Positions 1 through 12,600 of a stretch of 64,000 nt of DNA are shown in pieces. A program made the position numbers and the translations under genes. Numbering within the stretch: the stretch's first letter is position 1; each line of letters opens with the position of its first letter. The notes under the pieces are model-generated. The model did no database searches and was not told the origin of the DNA. It saw only the letters and a list, made by a program, of their open reading frames with translations. The DNA lies in NCBI RefSeq assembly GCF_947179165.1, contig NC_077240.1, positions 2,549,501 to 2,613,500 on the forward strand. The letters run 5' to 3'. The DNA comes from Solanum dulcamara (taxonomy: Eukaryota; Streptophyta; Magnoliopsida; Solanales; Solanaceae).

Positions 1-420
1 TTGCAGCATGGTGAAAACACAAATTTTTGAATTTTATTTTTTATGTCAAACTAAGTTAGAAAGAAAAAAAATTATGCGGGGCGGATTGAAAACACAAATT
101 TTGCCTATGCGAGGCGGGTTGGTATATGGGCGGGTTTACGTGGGTTTTCCCTGCAACCGCCCGGCCCCACCCCATTGCCATCCCTATTCATCTTTCATGA
201 GTTGCTAATTCAGTGCTCCTCCCTTTTGTTATCGCCACGTGTATTTGTTAGTGCCCACCAGTTACTTGTTTTATCTTTTTGCCTAGGATCACATGTAGAT
301 TGGTGTTAAAAATGATAAACTTAGTTGTTTGGTATCTTCACCTGACACTATTTTTTCTTGTTGAACAACTAATCTGTAATCTCCGAATGAAGTTGCTGAT
401 TCGTTAGGAATTTGCTGCAG
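1..420. other. Rab7 intron containing a GC-rich repeat-like segment
   Basis: This stretch lies upstream of the first recognisable Rab7 exon and is read as intron because that exon starts in mid-protein after a TTTGCTGCAG acceptor. Bases 75-190 are unusually GC-rich for the window, with runs such as gcggggcgg and ccgcccggcccc. They resemble the terminal part of a hAT-type MITE common in plants, but only one end is visible. No coding exon was found here. Confidence 0.45.
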
Positions 421-1405
421 GCAAGCCCCTCTGATCCAGAAAATTTTCCATTTGTTGTGCTGGGGAACAAAGTTGATGTTGATGGTGGAAATAGTAGAGT
501 GGTAAGTTCCTGGTCCAACAAATTGTACTTCATCCCAATTACTCCTCTTTTAACTCCCTTGCCTGTTACTCTCACCTGTCCACTTCTTTGGTAAGCCGCC
601 TATAGGACTACTATAGTTCCATACAGAGAACAACTTTAGTTCCATAGAGGTAATTATTCTTTTTCTTTTCACTTAAAGCTACTTGTCTGCTCTGTTTTAG
701 GTGTCTGAGAAAAAGGCTCGGGCCTGGTGCGCTTCAAAGGGTAACATTCCCTACTTTGAGACTTCAGCTAAGGAAGGTACCAATGTAGAAGAGGCTTTCC
801 AATGCATTGCTAAGAATGCCCTGAAGAGTGGAGAGGAGGAAGAAATGTAAGTTGAAACGTTATTTATAGTAATTGTTGTCCATAAGATTCTAGCAGCATG
901 GTGCACGTAAAAATATTTATCTTCCCAAAAAGTGTCACATCAGTTGGAGACAACCTAAAAATAATGTCGTACTGGGGAACGAGAAATGTAAAAATGTGGG
1001 TGAATAATTTTGTAAGACCTATTTGTCTTAGCGCAGCTGCTCTTGGCAGGCCGAATAAACCTGTGTCTTCTGACTGATTCTGCTTTACATTACTGTTTCC
1101 ACTGGTCCTATTTCTTTCCTCTGGTGGTTTCCCCAAGAGTCCAATTAGATTATCAGTTATCGTTAAGCTAGACTGTTTGTGGGCAAGTGATGTTAACATG
1201 CAAACAGGTGATATTATGAGCTCTGCAAGATTAATACTGTGACCAAAAAATTGTTTCTGTACTAGATATTTAGTACTGTTACATTGATCATGATATTAAT
1301 CTATATCTTTTTTCTGCCGCAATTTTTTTCTGGTAAAGATATTTGCCCGACACCATTGATGTTGCTGCTAGCAGTCAGCAGAGGACAGGTGGATGCGAGT
1401 GTTAA
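421..1405 (+). CDS. Rab7-type small GTPase (RABG3), 3' three exons
   Basis: This is the C-terminal part of a Rab7 GTPase, the switch that directs late-endosome and vacuole membrane fusion. Exons are 421-501, 701-846 and 1339-1405; all borders are GT-AG and the phases join cleanly. The first exon carries the guanine-binding box GNKVDVD. The second carries the G5 box ETSAKEG and the Rab7-type [16 protein letters not shown]. The third ends [14 protein letters not shown] then RTGGCEC and a stop, so the protein has the C-x-C geranylgeranylation signal that anchors it to membranes. The N-terminal exons (P-loop, switch I and II) lie left of the window. It is convergent with the SWI3D gene. The plant RABG3 wording is the closest family match from memory; which paralogue it is cannot be told. 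Confidence 0.93.
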
Positions 1406-2756
1406 AACAGTCAACAATTTTCGAAGTGATGATAAATCTTGCAGCTCCAAACAAAAAAAAATTGGATTCCTTTAGCCCTTGTTTTATTGTTTGCTTCTAA
1501 TGGTGTGCTTTTCCCGGTAAATTGTCAAGTTGTACCTGTATATTAGCTTTTGCACGGGAAGCTGGTTGGTTTCTTGGTGCTTGAATTCTGTTGGTGCTAT
1601 TTTCACTTTGATAAACCTTCTAGATTTGTTGGATTCATATTCGCCTCTGGTGAAAGCTATTTCTTTACAATAATCTTTTCAGTTGATTTGTTTTACCTTA
1701 CAAACAATGTGCTTTCAGATACCCCCTATATATGTTGTAAAAATGATGACAATTTTATGGCGTTTGCCCAATTTAGCTGATGTAAATTCTTGTATAACTG
1801 TGCTAAGACATAATTGAGGATAGTGAGTCGTTTAGTGTGAGGTATAAGGCATAATAATTTCAGAATAAAATGTAGGATTATTTTATCTTGCGTTTGATCG
1901 GAGGTATTAAATAGTCATTGAATTATTTATCCCATCATTTATATCATAGCAATGAGATTAGTTATCCCATTTTCATGAGGGATAAAACAACCAGTTTAAT
2001 CAAACACACATTTCAGAATCTCTGTGCCAATTTAAAGACTTCAAGTGGAGGGTATTGTAGCACGAGACGTAAATATGCAATGAATGTGTCCACAAATCAA
2101 TAAATTGATGCATGGTATGCATTGCATATTCTCACTTAATGATTGATTAATTGATACATATTTGCCTCGTTAGTCACTTGGCCATTGTTAGCTAACATGA
2201 TTTGATATCACCTCTAAATTCGACTTAATTTTTACCAGGATTGCAGCCTTGGAATTATTCAAACTAATTAATTGTGTTAATTTTCGTTTTGATTAATATA
2301 GGTTATTCAAACTATTGGAATTGGCTCTGTATCAATGGAATCTCATCGACAAAGTGATGTAAGAAATAAATTGTATTCTGAGAAAAGGTCTCAAAAATTT
2401 TAAATCCTCCAGAAGAAAGTCCATTTTTTCTCACAATTTACAATATGATCTTACAGAACAGTTTCTGAAATATATTCGTACAAGAAAACATTGATTTAAA
2501 ACTATTCTGATAAAACAGAACATTCAACTACACCCACGAAGGCCACAAATGTCATCACAATTATATGACTGGCAACAAACTGAAACAACTTTACACGTAC
2601 CCGGGTTTTCGTGAAACACTGAACATCCTGAAGTTTCAGTAAGCAAGAGAACACGCCAATCACGGTTAGCATCGTCCACTAGAGATTAAATTGGTACTAT
2701 TTGAAATAAGTAACAATTACATAGCATCAACTGAGGAAACAGGAAGATAGTCATAC
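1406..2756. other. Rab7 3' UTR and gene-free spacer
   Basis: The first few hundred bases are T-rich and probably include the Rab7 3' UTR. Bases about 1860-2010 contain a segment (atttatcccatcatttatat, gagattagttatcccat) resembling the ends of a widespread Solanaceae hAT-like MITE. The short open frames here have no coding signature and no recognisable product. Confidence 0.4.
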
Positions 2757-3350
2757 GACAACAAACATACCCAATGTAATTCCACGTGGTGTCTCTAGAG
2801 AGAGTAGAGTGTACACAAATGTTATCCTATCTCATGGAGGTAGAGATGTTATTTTCGAAAGACCCTCGGCTCCAGAGCATCAAATCAAAGTAATTATGAA
2901 AAAGAAAATACGACAGTGAAGAAAACATGTCAATTAGTAATGAGAAAATCAATACAGAGCATTCAACAGTAACAACAACGAAATAATGTTGTGATTGAAA
3001 CACAATAGATAACACGGTAACAAATATCAAAAGCAAGAAACTACATATATAGGCTAGTACTACAACAGACACGGTATTACCAAATTCCCTCCAAGCTCGA
3101 TCCTGCATAAAAGCAACACAAAGCTCAACTACCTACTAACTTTCTATCCTAATCTGTGACCTCCATACACTCCTATCTAAGGTCAAGCTAAAGATACATC
3201 ATCTCCTGTCTAATCACATCTTCCCAATACTTTTTCCAACCTACTTCTACTTCTCCTCATACCCACTATATCCATTCTCTCACACCTCCTCAGTGGTACA
3301 TCTGTGCATCTCCTCACATTCTCCGAATTCTAATAATCAGTCCTCAGACT
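2757..3350 (-). mobile_element. 5'-truncated RTE-type LINE, 3' end
   Basis: Read on the minus strand, 3325-3145 encodes decayed fragments of the RTE-clade LINE reverse-transcriptase C-terminus: an RRCERM-like stretch, then after stops and frameshifts LDRSVWRSQIRIE. It is followed by the 3' UTR and the Solanaceae tail: a GAGCCGAGGGTCTTTCG block at 2876-2857, a CTCTACCTCCATGAG block, a TACACTCTACTCTC block and finally ...ACATTGGGTATGTTTGTTGTCG at about 2790-2757. This tail is shared between Solanaceae RTE LINEs and some SINEs. The element is old and cannot be active. Confidence 0.75.
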
Positions 3351-3619
3351 CCTCTCATGTATAATAAAAAATGTATTAGCTTAACCTAATCCTTTCAGCT
3401 GGAATTTTGATACATACAAAAAGAGAATTTGGATAATTAACTTCTTCTGATTAACAAGTTTATAGCTTAATGACCCTGGACAACAATCATGAAACGGTAA
3501 ACACAGTCACATGACAAAAGGTATTTGAAGACTGTTTCTTTAATCTTTTGGTTTCAAGATGAGTTCATTCTTATGCACTAGAGAAAATATTACTTAGTCC
3601 TAACTGAAATAAGCTTATC
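3351..3619. other. SWI3D 3' UTR / downstream flank
   Basis: AT-rich flank immediately 3' of the SWI3D stop codon on the minus strand. It is expected to hold the 3' UTR. No other feature was seen. Confidence 0.4.
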
Positions 3620-6600
3620 CTACTTTGAAGGCTGCATTGAATTTCCTGAAACTGTTGTAGGCATAAAAGAGCTTGGTGTAGGAGTTCCTGCCATTATGGG
3701 TCTTGAATTCGGTATCCTTTGGGAGCTCATTGCAGTTAGAAGCCTAGGTGCTGAATTAGCAAGAGTCATTCCAGGCCGGTTAGCAGGTACTGATTGTGGC
3801 ACAGGATGAGCTGGATATCTTGATTTAAGTATTTGACTACGCTCATGGAGAAGCCTCTGTTTTGACCTCTCCAACAGTTCTCTGACCCTCATAACCACAT
3901 TATCCATTTCATGAAAGAAGGTTATCTTGCACTCCAGCTTGTGTAACTGCAAAGACCACGCAACTTGAATGGTTGAGACTTGTTGAAACAGAACAAGGCT
4001 AAGAAAGTCAAACTTTAATCAGCTTAAAATCAAGTCAGCAGAAACCAGGGAGAATATGGTCAGAACTTGACCAGACAAGTCCTACCTCAATGATTAGACT
4101 CGGGTTAGGATTCTTCCAATGTAAAGCAACATAAACATTCAACCAAAGAAAGGAGTACATAAGAGGTATTTCCCAAGAGATAAGAGACAGTCTAATACTC
4201 ATCTATATGACACTATAGTTTTTTCTGTTCTAAAAGGAAGACAAGCATTTTCTGCTCCAAGTGGAAAAAAGCTTATTATCCATCTCTTAATCACAAAGAA
4301 ATCATCTGGATCTGTTTTGATTGCTCAAGATCTATTTCAGCCTAAATCTTGCATTAAAGCTCATTAGCTGATCAGTCTCAAGTTTGACTGAAAGCATCCC
4401 CCAGCAGAAGTGAGTGAAAGCCTTGCAACTGTTGGATGATTTCCATAGAACATAATTAGAAGCCTAAAAGATGAAATTTTTAAAGAGCTGACGGGCCATG
4501 GTTACCTGCTTCTCTATTAATGCTATAGTAAGCAGCCGAATTTGGTCCTCTTCTTGATCTGCCAGATATTTCGCCTTGACTGCAGCAGCTGACAAAGCAG
4601 TGACTGCTGCACGTTTGATCTTATCAATATCCAGATCATTTTTGGTCTTCAAGGGATCTTTTCTCCCATCTACAGTGCCTTTGACTTCTCCAGCCCCTGA
4701 GCAATAGAGCACCAAGGGAAAAATTCAGAATTATAGGAGGATTTACAAATTCTTAAAAGCCTCAGTTTAGTTCAGAGAGAAGAATATGAATCAGTTTTCC
4801 GCTTTGGCTAAGCAACCATAAAGAGAAAACCACAGTTTTAGCCCTGAGGCTGTAGCAATGGCACTCAACGAAAATTTAAGATCCAATTTTGGTCTTTGCA
4901 ACATTTCACCCTTAAGGATAAAATTGTTTTAATGGCTGCCCTACTTCATCAACTTTGTCCATCATTTACCTTTCAGCTCCACCAGTCCATCAACTCACTA
5001 CAGCCGCTCCTCCTCCTCCTCCCAACCTTGGATCTCCTTTCTTAAACTCCTGAAATTCCTTTCCCAATCTCACTTAGAACCCGTTTGTCCTCCCAATTCC
5101 ACACCCTCTCCTGTGTTAGTTCAACTCATTTTCATTTCAAGGTCAACATATATCTCGTTTCTCTCTGATCCCTCTACCTGAAGATTTTTTTATCAATGAT
5201 TCACAAGAGAGGACTATGAATGCATACACTCACCATTTCATTTATATGATGCGAGGCATAGAAATGTTGAGTAATCCAGCAACTCACTACAACCCCCCCT
5301 CCTCCCCAGCCTTGCATCTCCTTTCTTGAACTCCTGAAATTCCTAAACCAATCCCACATTGGACCCGCTTGTCCTCCCAATTCAATACCCCCTCTGTGTT
5401 AGTTTAAACTTATTTTCATTTCAAGGTCAACTTATTTCTCTTTTCTCTCTATCTGCCTCTACATACGGATTTTCATCAATGATTATCACCTTGCAAGAGG
5501 GGACAGTGTATTTGCACACTCTCCATAACATTTTATGTGATGCTAGAGAAAGAAAGGTGTCAATGTATATGCCACTTTTTGATTGGGTACGAAGTTTAAA
5601 ATGATAATTTAACTTGAGTGTTATAGTAGTGGTAGTAAACAATAAGGTAAGGTTAGTTGGATTAAAGGAATTATATCAAGGTCTAAAATTAGAATAATAA
5701 ATGACTTCTAATTCTTAAAGTCACGAAAGTTGTACTGTTTAATGATGGCAAGGTGTCAAACACTTCGAGATATCCCTAAGTGAAAGAGTGTCAATATAAA
5801 TCTAACCAGGAAGGGGGGGGGGGGAGTGAGAGAGAATTTGTGTGTATGATATTTAACATTAGACCAAGACGGTATCAGAGGAGGGATTCTATATCACCCA
5901 AAATAAATGCAGCAACCATCATTACAACTTTCTGAGGTTATTTGTGTTTGGGGAGAGGGGTTGCACCGTTGCAGGGCAAAATGTATTACCAAGGGGAATA
6001 TGAGAGTTTATAGAGGTGGAAGAAAAGAGGAATTATTAAAGGACTAGTGCACTGTGTGGCAAGCTACATGCCACTGACCGAAGACTCAAAAGGTCCTTCG
6101 TGATTCTCTTAGTTGAAACATTATTTTATAAAATCACTAGATTGACGATTTCCTCACTAATGCATGTCATGCATTTTTATTTTTTTGGGGGTGGTGGGGT
6201 AGGGGATAACTAATAGATGTCATATAACTTTATGTTTCTGTTTTTCCTATCCTTGTCCAGCATGTTACGAGATTTAATTCTAAGAATCATATCCACTCCT
6301 TTGTTGTGCTTGCACTCCATGATTAGAGAACTTCTATTTAAACTCAGAAATCCGACGGATAATAGACCTTCCCTCTACCCTTCTCCACTTAAGTACCACT
6401 AGAATTCGAACTCGTTACATGCACCTACCACACTTCCTGTGCAGTACTACCTTTCCCATTTAAACCCCCCAAAAGCAACATGATTAACACAACTTATACT
6501 ATGCAAAAAAACAAAACACCATATTGAAGACTTGGACCTGTATTTTCGCCATTTTCAAGTACAGAATTCGATTTCATGGATTGCTCAGGCTCCTTTGTTT

Positions 6601-9600
6601 GCACAGCAGGCATCATGTCCTCATCTTTAGGAGTATCTGGAGAGTCAGAAGGAATGTCCATCAAAGCTCCATCAACTGACTCCTTTTCGAACCCGGGTGG
6701 GAGCTCTAGTTTAGACGTTAAAACATCTGATTCTGCTGTTGTACTTGGTGTCTGTCCCACTGCCAAGCCTGCATCATCTGGTTCTTTAAGTGATGCAGGT
6801 TCCCCTTCTTTGTCAGTAGGAATTGGACCAGATTGTTTTGAAGTATCAGATTTCTCTGGATTTTCATCACTCGTAGAAACCAAATGAGCCGCTTCTTCAA
6901 GTTCCTTCTCATTTTTCTCTTCATGGTTTTCACCATCCTGCTCTTCGCACTTTTTGTCAATGCTTGTTTCACCTTTGGTCTCTTCTTGTCCAATTGACAA
7001 ACTCTTCTCATCAATAACTGATGTCAACTTTTCCTCTTTCTGCATTTCAACACTGTCATCCTCATCTTTCTTATCTTCTGGATCAACTGATCCATTAGCG
7101 GGTCTGCATAACTAAATCTACAATAAGACTCCAAATCAATACAATACCTGCTAACAAAAGCTAAAAGGAGGAACACTAACCTATCTGTATCAGATGATGT
7201 CTTCCCATCATCTGGTGGATCTTCCAAAACAAAACAGTGCCTTAAGGCTAGTTTCTCACCAGAAGGATTACCAGGCATGGATTTCAAAGAGCTGCGCACT
7301 GAGGCATTAACCCTTTTAGATTCTACCAGTTTCACCAGGAACGCGGCCTAGCGAAAGAAAACATCATAATGAAGACAACCAAAACATTTTCAGTAATCAC
7401 TTATTTTAATAAACAATAATCAGAGTTTTAACAGCAGAATAGAAAACCAACCTGATACAACTTTTAACGACTACCTCTCTTTTTTTTAAAATAAGTAAAG
7501 AGTAGCTTTTTATAGATTGTAAGACCAGTAAGAAGAAGTTGCTGGATATGTTACAACCAAAAGCACACCACTACAAATTGTGTAATGTGCTAATGATGTC
7601 AATCACAGCATTAGGGTCAGATAGGTTTGTGTTTGGTATTAATTACTGTTCTTCCTACTTTCTAACAACCTGTCATTTCTTTCTTTCCAGACGAACAACT
7701 GCTTCTTTTGAACACAATTGAAATATCTCATTGAAACTGCAGTGCTATAATGAAACCCTATCCTTTTCAAAACAAGGTCTCAAAAATGGTGAGAAAAGAC
7801 TACCACCGGCAGAAAGATCATACCTTGATCAAGTAAATAACGCAGATTAAAAATTTTGATTTCATTATTCAGGTAAAGGTAAAGGTATGAAGAGATTCCT
7901 AGCTCTTACAAGAGTGCCTTGAGTGCTCAGTTGCATCAGAATAGTGATTGAGCCAATGAAAAGTAAAAGAAATCAACATACCACTGCCATTACAGGATTG
8001 CCAGCTTCAGCAAATGAAGCACGTTCTCCAGGTGGAGGATAAAAATCAACAGCGGCAAATGCATCCCTCAGTGCGTTAATTGCACAGTTCTCACCAACTT
8101 CCTCCTGAGGAGTTGGCCCATTCACATTCTCTGGTTTTGATGTTTCCACTGTGGATGAAAGCTGATTGCCATTTCCATCATCCTTACTCTCTGTTGTTTC
8201 TGGAGCATCAATACTGGCTGATATATCATCTTTAGACAAAACTGCATCTTCTTTTTCTTCAACACACTTGTTACTTTCAGCATCAGTATCCAGGAACGTA
8301 TCCTCTATTGGCATTTCAATGAAGTGCAGAATACACTGAGCTTTGGTCTTCGTAGCCACATGCTCAGCAATCTCATTCCAGTTTTCCTTATAAAGCTCTA
8401 ATGCCTCAAGGAGAAGAAGAGTCTCCTGATCTGTCCACTTCCCACCACTTGCACCACCAGACTCACCAGGCTCCATAACAATGAAATCTGAAGGGGACAT
8501 CCCAGATCCAAACTTCCCATTGTTGAAGCATTCACTACACAAGTCAAAGTCTGCCTATGTAGTAAAAACAACCAACACAAATAACACAGTCAGGCACTTA
8601 AATAAGACCTCAAGATTTGACAAGACATACTTCAACAGTGAAAATGACCTTTTGATATGTAAGTACACAGAAATTATGGACCATACGACCTAAGGATATG
8701 GGAACATGGACAACTGCAGAAAGAGTTACAACGAGAATAATAAGCAACTGAATCTACTGGGTTGGCTCAAGACATGCCTTTTATGCCCAGAACGAAATAA
8801 TGTGTGGTTCTGAATCACATTCTTTGATCAGCGACAAGTATATGAAATTAACCAGGATGATGATCCCTTCATCTAAATAATAACATGAATAGAAAGAAAA
8901 CACTGGTGGTGATGCCCTAGAAAGTAGGCAAGCCGTAATCATATCTTATCTCATTAGCCCAAAAACAAAGAAAGGACATTAGTGTTGTGGAAAGATACCT
9001 CCTTTTGGCAATGATACCGCTTTCTTGAGCAGTCAGCTGAGCAAGAGTTGCAATGGTACTCAACAGCTGGCCCTTCAGACTTCATCAGTTCTTCAGCAAT
9101 AGCTGACTCTGGAAAGAACCCAGAAGACGCAGAAGGAGTAGCTACACTAGACCTCGGAAGAACTGGGGTCCATGTTTCATCCGATTCGAATCGAAACAGT
9201 TTATCAATCAAAGAATCTGTCTTTGCTGCCTCGTCCCCATCAATATCAACATTCATAACCGAATTGGTTTGTGGGAAAGGGTGGTAATTAATTAAACCCC
9301 AGTAGTCCAAAAACTCCATCACTTCCTGTTTTACATCCAAATCTCCTGCTGAGAGCTCGGACAGATCATTCAACTCAATTTGAATATTGGGGTCGGTGTG
9401 ATACTTTTTCATGATCCAATTCCGTATCTCCATGTATACTTCTGGAGTCCTACTTTGCAACTTCTCATTGAAGAATGACGGCATTGTCCGCTTCTCCAAA
9501 GGATGAACCTCTGTCCAAGAGAACCAACCTAAAAAATTTGAACATGTCAAGAGAATATCTGGAAAAGCCCCAACGCTATTAAAGTTTAGTAGCAGACAAC

Positions 9601-12600
9601 AGATTAATTTTTTAAAAAATAAGAAAGAGGAGAGAGCATGTTAGCACTCCTTTAGTCTACAAACAGTTTACGCGTGGAAAATTTAAGGAAATCTGAAAGT
9701 AGATTACTTCAGGTTATCTATTAATTACGTTTTCCTATTTCTTTGTCGCAGTTATTAGCTTTAAGGAACCTACTCCTCCACTTTCTCATTTTAGTAGTAG
9801 TAGCAAGCTATTTCCTTGTTATTAGGTGGGTGCTTAATACACCAGTCTTGTATTTAAAGTTATTCGAATTCAATGGAAAGATAAGTAGAAAATTATTCCA
9901 GTTTCGACTACTTCAACTAAAGAGGTTACACGTTCTTTCTTAACGAACTAGCACCATAGACCGTAGGAAGAAATCATCTGATTTCATCTTGCAGCATCCC
10001 ATAACTAGATCCATACCAGGGAACCGCAACAACTTGGTATCAGAGAGGGGAGTTATGGGAGATCTAATCTAGCAACAACCGGCACAAGTGTTGACTTTGT
10101 TCCAAGAAGAAAGTGCAACCAATTTAGCAAGACAAGAAACCATAAATGCCCGCTTGGATTCACTCACGAAGGATTTTGCAACTTCAAAAGCGGATCTTGA
10201 AGCAACGGAAAATGGCAATCACAATAGAGGTTGGAAAGGTAAAACAGTGGTTGCAGGTTAAGGATCAAAAACTAGTGGGAATTCCATCATTCCTAAATAT
10301 ACAAAGTTGGATTTTCCATGATTTCGTGGCCACGAGGACCCCTAGGGATGGCTAAACAGGCGCGAGCATTTCATTCGACACCAGCAAACACCAAAAGAAG
10401 AAAAAATTGGACTTGCTTGTTTTCATTTGGAAGGAATTGCACAACTTCGCTTTCTTCTACTAGAGAAAAATATGCCTCAATGCTTTGGGGATGAGTTCAA
10501 ACGTCAATGCAACGTTCATTTTGGACCACCAATTAGAAGTCAAAAGTTGGGAAAATTGGCTAAGTTACGCCAAATTGGATCTGTGGCAGATTACCAAGAA
10601 AAGTTTGAGCAGTTGCGGGCTGGTACCCTTACACCAGCGCAGAAAAATGAAGTTTACATTAGTGGTTTTGTTGATTACATAACAATTGAGGTCGAGCTAC
10701 ATAATCCTCCAGATTTGGATACAGCTTTATGAACGCAAGGAACAACCCCTTTATTCGCAATTGATAGATGTACATAGCTCAAAAACATCGGATTTCTCAC
10801 CTCAACAACTCACCAAATTTGTGAAGAAATTGACTAGATCTGAAATGGATGGAAGACAACTTAAGGGACTCTGTTTCAATTGTGACAAACTATTCACTCG
10901 GGGCGATCAGTACAAGAAATTATTCTGGATTGATTCCATTGACGATGAGGAACCATTTGTTGAAAAAGAGGGAAATACTAGTATTTTCCACACTTACTCA
11001 AGCACGATTTGAAAGAGGGGAGTAATGTTAGCACCACTTTAAAGAAATCTGAAAGTAGATTACTTCCACTTATCTATTAATTAATTATGTTTCCTATTTC
11101 TTGGGACTCCCTATGTTTCAATTTGTTTGACCTACTTCCCTTTTTAGTCCGTTCCAAAAAAAATGACTATTTCCCTTTTTAGCAACTCTTTAATTCCAAC
11201 TTTTCAGGTGACATGTTTAAGACCACAAGATAAAAGAGCATTTTGATACATTTGACATATCTTTAGTTTGAGATCAAAAGTCTTTCTATTTTCTTAGACT
11301 CCGTGTCAAGTCAAAATAGGACAAATAAATTGAAACAGATTGAGCAATAGTTATTAGCAATAAGAAAGTTATTCCTCCACTTTCTCATTTCAGAAGTAGT
11401 AAAAAGTTATTCCTTGTTGTTATTAGTTGGGTGTCTAATCCACCAGAGTTATATTTAAGGTATTTGAATTCAATAGAGAGATAAGCAGAAACTTAGTTTT
11501 TGAGTACTTCAACTCAAGAGATTATAGGTTATCTCTTAACGAACCAGCACCATAGGTCGTAGGAAGAAAATATTTGATTTCATCTTGCAACGTCTCATAA
11601 CTAGTTCCATATCAGGGAACCGTAATAGCGCAATTTCCAGTTTGAACGTTTTGACAAACTGAAAAATGTAAAAGTTGCATACTTCCTTTGTCCAAATTTA
11701 TATGACATGTTCCTTTTGGGATTGCCTAAATTATTCAACACCATTCTATTACATATAACTCCCAATTTATATGACACATTCCTTTTGGGATTGGCTAAAT
11801 TGTTCAACACCATTCCATTACACATAACTCCCAATTTATATGACGCATTCCTTTTGGGATTGCCTAAACTGTTCAACGCCGTTCCAATACATATAACTCC
11901 CAATTTATATGATACATTCCTTTTTGGATTGCCTAAATTGTTAAACACCGTTCCATTACATACAACTCACACGACTGTCAAGAATTAAAACTTGATTCTG
12001 TTCGAATTCTAAACTATGTTATGATATCAAACTAACTTTCAGTCATCACTTTAATATTCTCTTCTACTACTGCTGATAAAGTATTTAAGTCAAATTAACA
12101 TCTTACATCCATCCCCAATGAAGTAACATGGCATAAAACGACACGGAAGGAGTATTTACTATGAAACTGTAAATGTAAAAACTCATTTTTATTTGTAAGG
12201 TAACACTAAATCTATCTCAAAAATATAAATTTTAACCTCATGTCATTGAATTCCTTGTTTCCAGCATATCTTCAGCTTACTATATCAACATTTTTCAACT
12301 TTCCAATTTCCAATTTTACAAAAAAAAAAAAAAAAATCTCTAATACTTCGCAGCAAGAAAGCATACCAAATTGAGAGTTGAAAGACAACAAATGAATCTC
12401 ACCAGCATGAATCGGCACAACGTGAACATTACGATCTCGGGATCTAATTGACTCAATTTCAGCTTCAATTTCAGCCTCCAAATCCTCATTCACTTGATTT
12501 GATTCTTTGTCAGCCTTCACCACCTCTTCTACACCGACCTCATCCTTTGGCAGCACCTCCGATTCGATCCTAACACCAAAACCTGACGGAGAAGTAGCAC

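Larger units (their letters stand above)
9639..11627 (+). mobile_element. Non-autonomous gag-only LTR retrotransposon in SWI3D intron 1
   Basis: A complete LTR-bounded unit. The 5' LTR is 9639-10031 and the 3' LTR 11026-11627; both begin TGTTAGCAC and end ...GGGAACCGCAACA or its variant ...CCGTAATA. Three bases after the 5' LTR is a primer-binding site for initiator tRNA-Met (TGGTATCAGAG). A polypurine tract (GAAAGAGGGGAG) sits just before the 3' LTR. The flanks gagca (9634-9638) and gcgca (11628-11632) look like a 5-bp target duplication with one change. The interior is only about 1 kb and holds a decayed Ty3-type gag but no protease, RT, RNase H or integrase. It is oriented opposite to SWI3D transcription. 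Confidence 0.85.

Noticed and set aside
2827..3108. 93-residue hydrophobic open frame, a candidate small membrane protein
   Set aside because: It covers the 3' UTR and tail of a 5'-truncated RTE LINE; the GAGCCGAGGGTC and TACACTCTAC blocks are element sequence.
6576..7014. Open frames opposite or offset to SWI3D exon 5
   Set aside because: Shadows of the acidic linker exon; only the minus frame connects through GT-AG introns.
11601..11988. Open frames with repeated [12 protein letters not shown] or [19 protein letters not shown] units
   Set aside because: Both strands are open because of a 68-bp tandem unit (not quite a codon multiple throughout) in a MITE within a SWI3D intron.
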